Assembly: GCA_002400365.1 (NCBI GenBank)
Contig: DHFK01000178.1
Location: 1-12,179 of the forward strand
DNA: 12,179 nt
Direction of reading: 5' to 3'
Origin: Anaerolineales bacterium UBA4826
Lineage (GTDB): Bacteria > Chloroflexota > Anaerolineae > UBA4142
Below, in pieces: positions 9,613-12,179 of this stretch. The position numbers were made by a program, and so were the translations under genes. The notes under the pieces were generated by a model. The model had not been told where the DNA came from and did no database searches. It saw only the letters and a program-made list of their open reading frames with translations. Within the stretch, counting starts at the first letter, position 1, and each line of letters starts with the position of its first letter.

Positions 9613-12179
9613 TTACACGATCCGCAACGCGCGCGCACAGGCGGCGGCTTGCGTGCGGGAGGAAACGTCCAATTTGCGGAGGATGTGCGCGACGTGAGTC
9701 TTGACGGTCTCTTCGGCGATGATCAGTTTCTGAGCGATCTCGCGATTACTCGCGCCGGCGGCGATGTGACGCAGGATGACGACTTCGCGCGCGGTCAGCG
9801 TCTCGCCGGTCTCAGGCACGCGCACCGGGCGCGGTTCGATGCTCACGCCCAGCGCTTCGAGCAAGCGCGTCGCGCAATGCGCGTGAACATTGTGCGCGAT
9901 CGCCAGGCGCAGCAAGGGAATGACCATCGCGCCGCGCATGAGGACATAGCCGAGGATTTGCTCGCGCTCGCATTTGGCGAGCAGGGGGCCAAGTTCGACG
10001 AGCGCATCGTCAGGGCGATGCCATTGGAGATAGAGATGCGCCAGCACCAAGCGCGCGCTCGCGTAGGCGGTGGCGGGTGGTATCGCTTTCTCCAATTCCA
10101 CCGCCTCGCGGAGCGTGCGCTCAGCGGTGGGGTAACGCCGCTCCTCCATCTCGATGAGCGCGCGCGTGATGAGGCGTAGCACCGGGCTTTCGGGCATCTC
10201 GAACGAACCTTCGAGCGCGCCCATCTGGGCATAGATGTCGCGCACGCGAGCCAAGCGACCTTGCAGCCACGCCGTCCATGCGATCAAGTGCAGCACCGTC
10301 GCTCGCGCCGGTCTCAGCATCGGCGCCTGCTCCACCTGTGCGAGCATCGGAGCGAAGAGACGCTCCGCCGCGTCGTAATCGCCTCTGGCAACCGAGATGG
10401 CGGCAAGCAAAGTGGAGGATAGAGTACCGACGAAGGGAAAGCCGCCGAGTCGCTCTTTCAGCGCCAGCGCGCGCTGGGCAGTCCGCGTCGCCTCATCCAG
10501 CCGCCCGCGCCGCACGTGGACGAAGGTCATCGCTTCGGCAAGCGCCATTTGCAGCGGACTGGCTTGATTCCCAAAGCGCGGGCGCGCTTGCTGGCAGAAA
10601 TACTCGATCTGGTCCAACATTCCCGGCAGGACGATGAAATGCGGCTTGAGATGAAGCGCGACGACCATCCACGCTTCGACCTGATCCGATTGCATAACCA
10701 ACGCCAGCGCGCTCGCCACATCTGCCTGCGCTTGTTCCCAGTCATGCGTGTACAACGACAGGGTCGCGCGACCCATCAACATCTGGGACTTGGGGAGCGG
10801 CGCGAGCGGATACTCGGACGCTTGCAGGGTCAGCGCGCCGCTCGACATCAGGTCGCCGCGCAGAAATGCGACCACGGCAAGCGCCGCCAATGCCTCGCCG
10901 AGTTCCTCTCGATCATCCCTGGCTTGGGCAAGTTTCGCAGCGCGTTCTAGTTCGCTCTGCGCGGTTTGAGTGTTGCCTTGTTGGATCGCGCTTTGCCCGG
11001 CGAACAGGGCGAGACGCGGGTGGGCGTCCAGGATTGCCAATGGCAGCGCGCGGATCCAGCCGTCCAGTGTGGCAAACCAGCCCTGTCCCAAGAATTCCCT
11101 GCCGACGCGCTCGATCACCTCTGCCGCCGCGTCCCACTCTTGCGCGGCGAGGTAATGCTGGATCGCGCGCGTGGGATTCGTCTGCGCTTGCGCCGCGCGA
11201 CGATGCAGTTCGACGACTTGGTCCGGCATTTCCGCGGCGAGACGCTGGCGCATAAAGTCGGCGAAGAGGACGTGGTAATGGAAGGATGAAGGATGAGGGA
11301 TGAAGGATGAAGGGGCAGATGCATCCTTCTGCCTTCTGCCTTCATCCTGTGTCTCGCTTGCCGCGACGACGAACAGATTGCGTCGGTAGATTTCCTGCAG
11401 CAGTTCCGCCGCATCGTCGAAATGGGTCACTGCTGCGCAAAGAGGCGCGGTCAGTTCGGGCAGGATCGCAGTTTGCAGCAGAAAGGTCCGCAGGCGCGCG
11501 GGAACGTGCTTGAGAACTTCCTCCGCTAAAAAGTCGAGAATGTGCTGATCGGCGCCGGCGAATTGCGCGATGAACGCGGCGCGCGCCGCGGGCGCGCGCA
11601 GCCGCTCTATCGATGCTGCAGTCAGCCGCAGCCCTACCGGCCAGCCCTCGGTTTTCGCTCGCAGCGTTTCCAGATCGCCGGGCGATAGGTTCAGGCGTAG
11701 GCAGTCGTTGATCCACTCGGCTTCCTCCTCCGCCGTGAATCGCAAATCGGCGAGGCGCAATTCCGCCAACTCGCCGCGCGCGCGCCAGCGTGCCAGCGGC
11801 AGGAGCGGATCGCGCCGCGTGGCGATCGCCACGCGCATCTGGGGCGGCGCGTGATCAATCAGATACTCGAGCGCGACGTACACCAGCGGCTCGCCGACCA
11901 GATGCAAATCGTCCAGAACGAGGGCGAAGGGCTCGGGCAGCGCGGCGACGAGGTCGTTGATCCACACGCCGAGCACGCGGCGGATCTTGGCGGCGGGATC
12001 GCCCGGCGGTTGCGTCGGCGCATCGCTGAAGGCGAGGAGCGTTTGCGCGATGCTGCCGCACGCGGGATTCAACTGTTGTAGCGCGGCGATGAGTCCAGAG
12101 AGGAAACGCGTGGGGTCGTTGTCGTCGGCGTCGAGGGAAAGCCAGGCAGCGGGAATTGCAAATTTCAGATTGCAGATTG
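9613..12179 (-). CDS. MalT-type LuxR-family (LAL) ATPase-TPR transcriptional regulator (5' end cut by window)
   Basis: The frame is open from the right edge (first full codon at 12177) to TAA at 9613, giving 854 visible residues. The TTG at 12072 is not the real start, because W-L-S-L-D-A-D-D-N-D-P-T-R-F, typical of the MalT-like ATPase, lies upstream of it. Walker A should be beyond the edge. Walker B L-V-L-D-D-L-H is near 11905-11925, followed by sensor-like A-T-R-R-D-P, E-L-R-L-A-D-L-R-F-T and T-E-G-W-P-V-G-L. A long helical TPR region fills the middle. The last 65 residues are a LuxR helix-turn-helix: L-T-A-R-E-V, A-S-N-R-E-I-A, then T-V-K-T-H-V-A-H-I-L-R-K-L-D-V. LAL regulators use ATP and an inducer to activate transcription; the inducer here is unknown. 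Two heptamer elements lie in frame, at 11285-11349 and at the window edge. The PPOX and beta-helix genes follow on the same strand, but a palindrome intervenes. Confidence 0.93.
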   Translation of the reverse strand, partial: ICNLKFAIPAAWLSLDADDNDPTRFLSGLIAALQQLNPACGSIAQTLLAFSDAPTQPPGDPAAKIRRVLGVWINDLVAALPEPFALVLDDLHLVGEPLVYVALEYLIDHAPPQMRVAIATRRDPLLPLARWRARGELAELRLADLRFTAEEEAEWINDCLRLNLSPGDLETLRAKTEGWPVGLRLTAASIERLRAPAARAAFIAQFAGADQHILDFLAEEVLKHVPARLRTFLLQTAILPELTAPLCAAVTHFDDAAELLQEIYRRNLFVVAASETQDEGRRQKDASAPSSFIPHPSSFHYHVLFADFMRQRLAAEMPDQVVELHRRAAQAQTNPTRAIQHYLAAQEWDAAAEVIERVGREFLGQGWFATLDGWIRALPLAILDAHPRLALFAGQSAIQQGNTQTAQSELERAAKLAQARDDREELGEALAALAVVAFLRGDLMSSGALTLQASEYPLAPLPKSQMLMGRATLSLYTHDWEQAQADVASALALVMQSDQVEAWMVVALHLKPHFIVLPGMLDQIEYFCQQARPRFGNQASPLQMALAEAMTFVHVRRGRLDEATRTAQRALALKERLGGFPFVGTLSSTLLAAISVARGDYDAAERLFAPMLAQVEQAPMLRPARATVLHLIAWTAWLQGRLARVRDIYAQMGALEGSFEMPESPVLRLITRALIEMEERRYPTAERTLREAVELEKAIPPATAYASARLVLAHLYLQWHRPDDALVELGPLLAKCEREQILGYVLMRGAMVIPLLRLAIAHNVHAHCATRLLEALGVSIEPRPVRVPETGETLTAREVVILRHIAAGASNREIAQKLIIAEETVKTHVAHILRKLDVSSRTQAAACARALRIV
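11285..11349. repeat. Heptamer inverted-repeat element C, in frame in the LuxR regulator
   Basis: The left arm is GATGAAG, GATGAGG, GATGAAG, GATGAAG (11285-11312). A 9-nt spacer follows. The right arm is CATCCTT, CTGCCTT, CTGCCTT, CATCCTG (11322-11349). The layout of four units, a spacer and four inverted units matches element A though the unit differs. On the coding (minus) strand it gives D-E-G-R-R-Q-K-D-A-S-A-P then S-S-F-I-P-H-P-S-S-F. It sits between N-L-F-V-V-A-A-S and Y-H-V-L-F-A-D-F, where MalT-like proteins usually have a short turn. A perfect repeat would give GGA TGA in frame; the sequence has GGC AGA. Confidence 0.85.
12161..12179. repeat. Start of a further heptamer element (E), cut by the window
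   Basis: AATTTCA, GATTGCA, GATTG repeats the unit and phase of element A's left arm. It lies inside the LuxR regulator frame, encoding I-C-N-L-K-F just before A-I-P-A-A-W-L-S-L. The codon where a perfect TGAAATC repeat would give TGA is TGC. Confidence 0.6.

Noticed and set aside
9512..9697. Plus-strand small frame reading C-H-C-E-R-S-E-A-I
   Set aside because: This is the translated CATTGCGAG palindrome running into the antisense of the LuxR helix-turn-helix, a common spurious annotation.

Overview
The window looks like a chromosomal stretch from a GC-rich bacterium, most likely a member of the Chloroflexota (Anaerolineae-like). The support is indirect: secreted repeat proteins ending in a Y-L-P-L-[VI]-L-R tail, very large SARP/BTAD-ATPase-TPR and MalT-type LuxR regulators, a small W-R-rich hypothetical protein, and many short palindromic repeats. 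No rRNA, tRNA, CRISPR array, transposase or phage gene was seen, and no ribosomal or housekeeping marker fixes the lineage.

Layout. (a) 1-3262, minus strand: two genes for secreted beta-helix-like proteins, 691 aa followed 56 bp later by one of at least 376 aa that runs off the left edge. (b) 3400-3866: a small 77-aa gene on the minus strand, a 100-bp nested inverted repeat at its 3' end, and a compact divergent control region. (c) 3867-7199, plus strand: an about 1110-aa regulator with a SARP-like winged helix, BTAD, a STAND/AAA-type ATPase and TPR repeats. (d) 7200-7426: a convergent intergenic region full of hairpins. (e) 7427-12179, minus strand: a MalT-type LuxR regulator entering from the right edge, then a palindromic repeat, a PPOX-fold flavoprotein, and a third secreted beta-helix protein that is a paralogue of the first.

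How the genes may work together (inference): two signal-integrating ATPase regulators flank and interleave with three exported repeat proteins, so the simplest reading is a surface or extracellular-protein locus with its own regulators. The two beta-helix paralogues end in a 'choice-of-anchor Q'-like domain and then the Y-L-P-L-x-L-R tail. That is exactly where a sorting signal normally sits, and the structurally different 691-aa protein carries the same tail.

The most unusual feature is a set of five elements built from tandem 7-bp units, most with an inverted second arm. Two have a clean layout of four heptamers, a 6-9 nt spacer and four inverted heptamers. Three lie in frame inside regulator genes, one at the right edge inside the LuxR gene, and one in the leader of the BTAD gene. 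In three places a perfect heptamer repeat would give an in-frame TGA, and there the heptamer differs so that the frame stays open. Two further repeat families (a CATTGCGAG...CTCGCAATG palindrome and a CCTGAG-type repeat) are also present.
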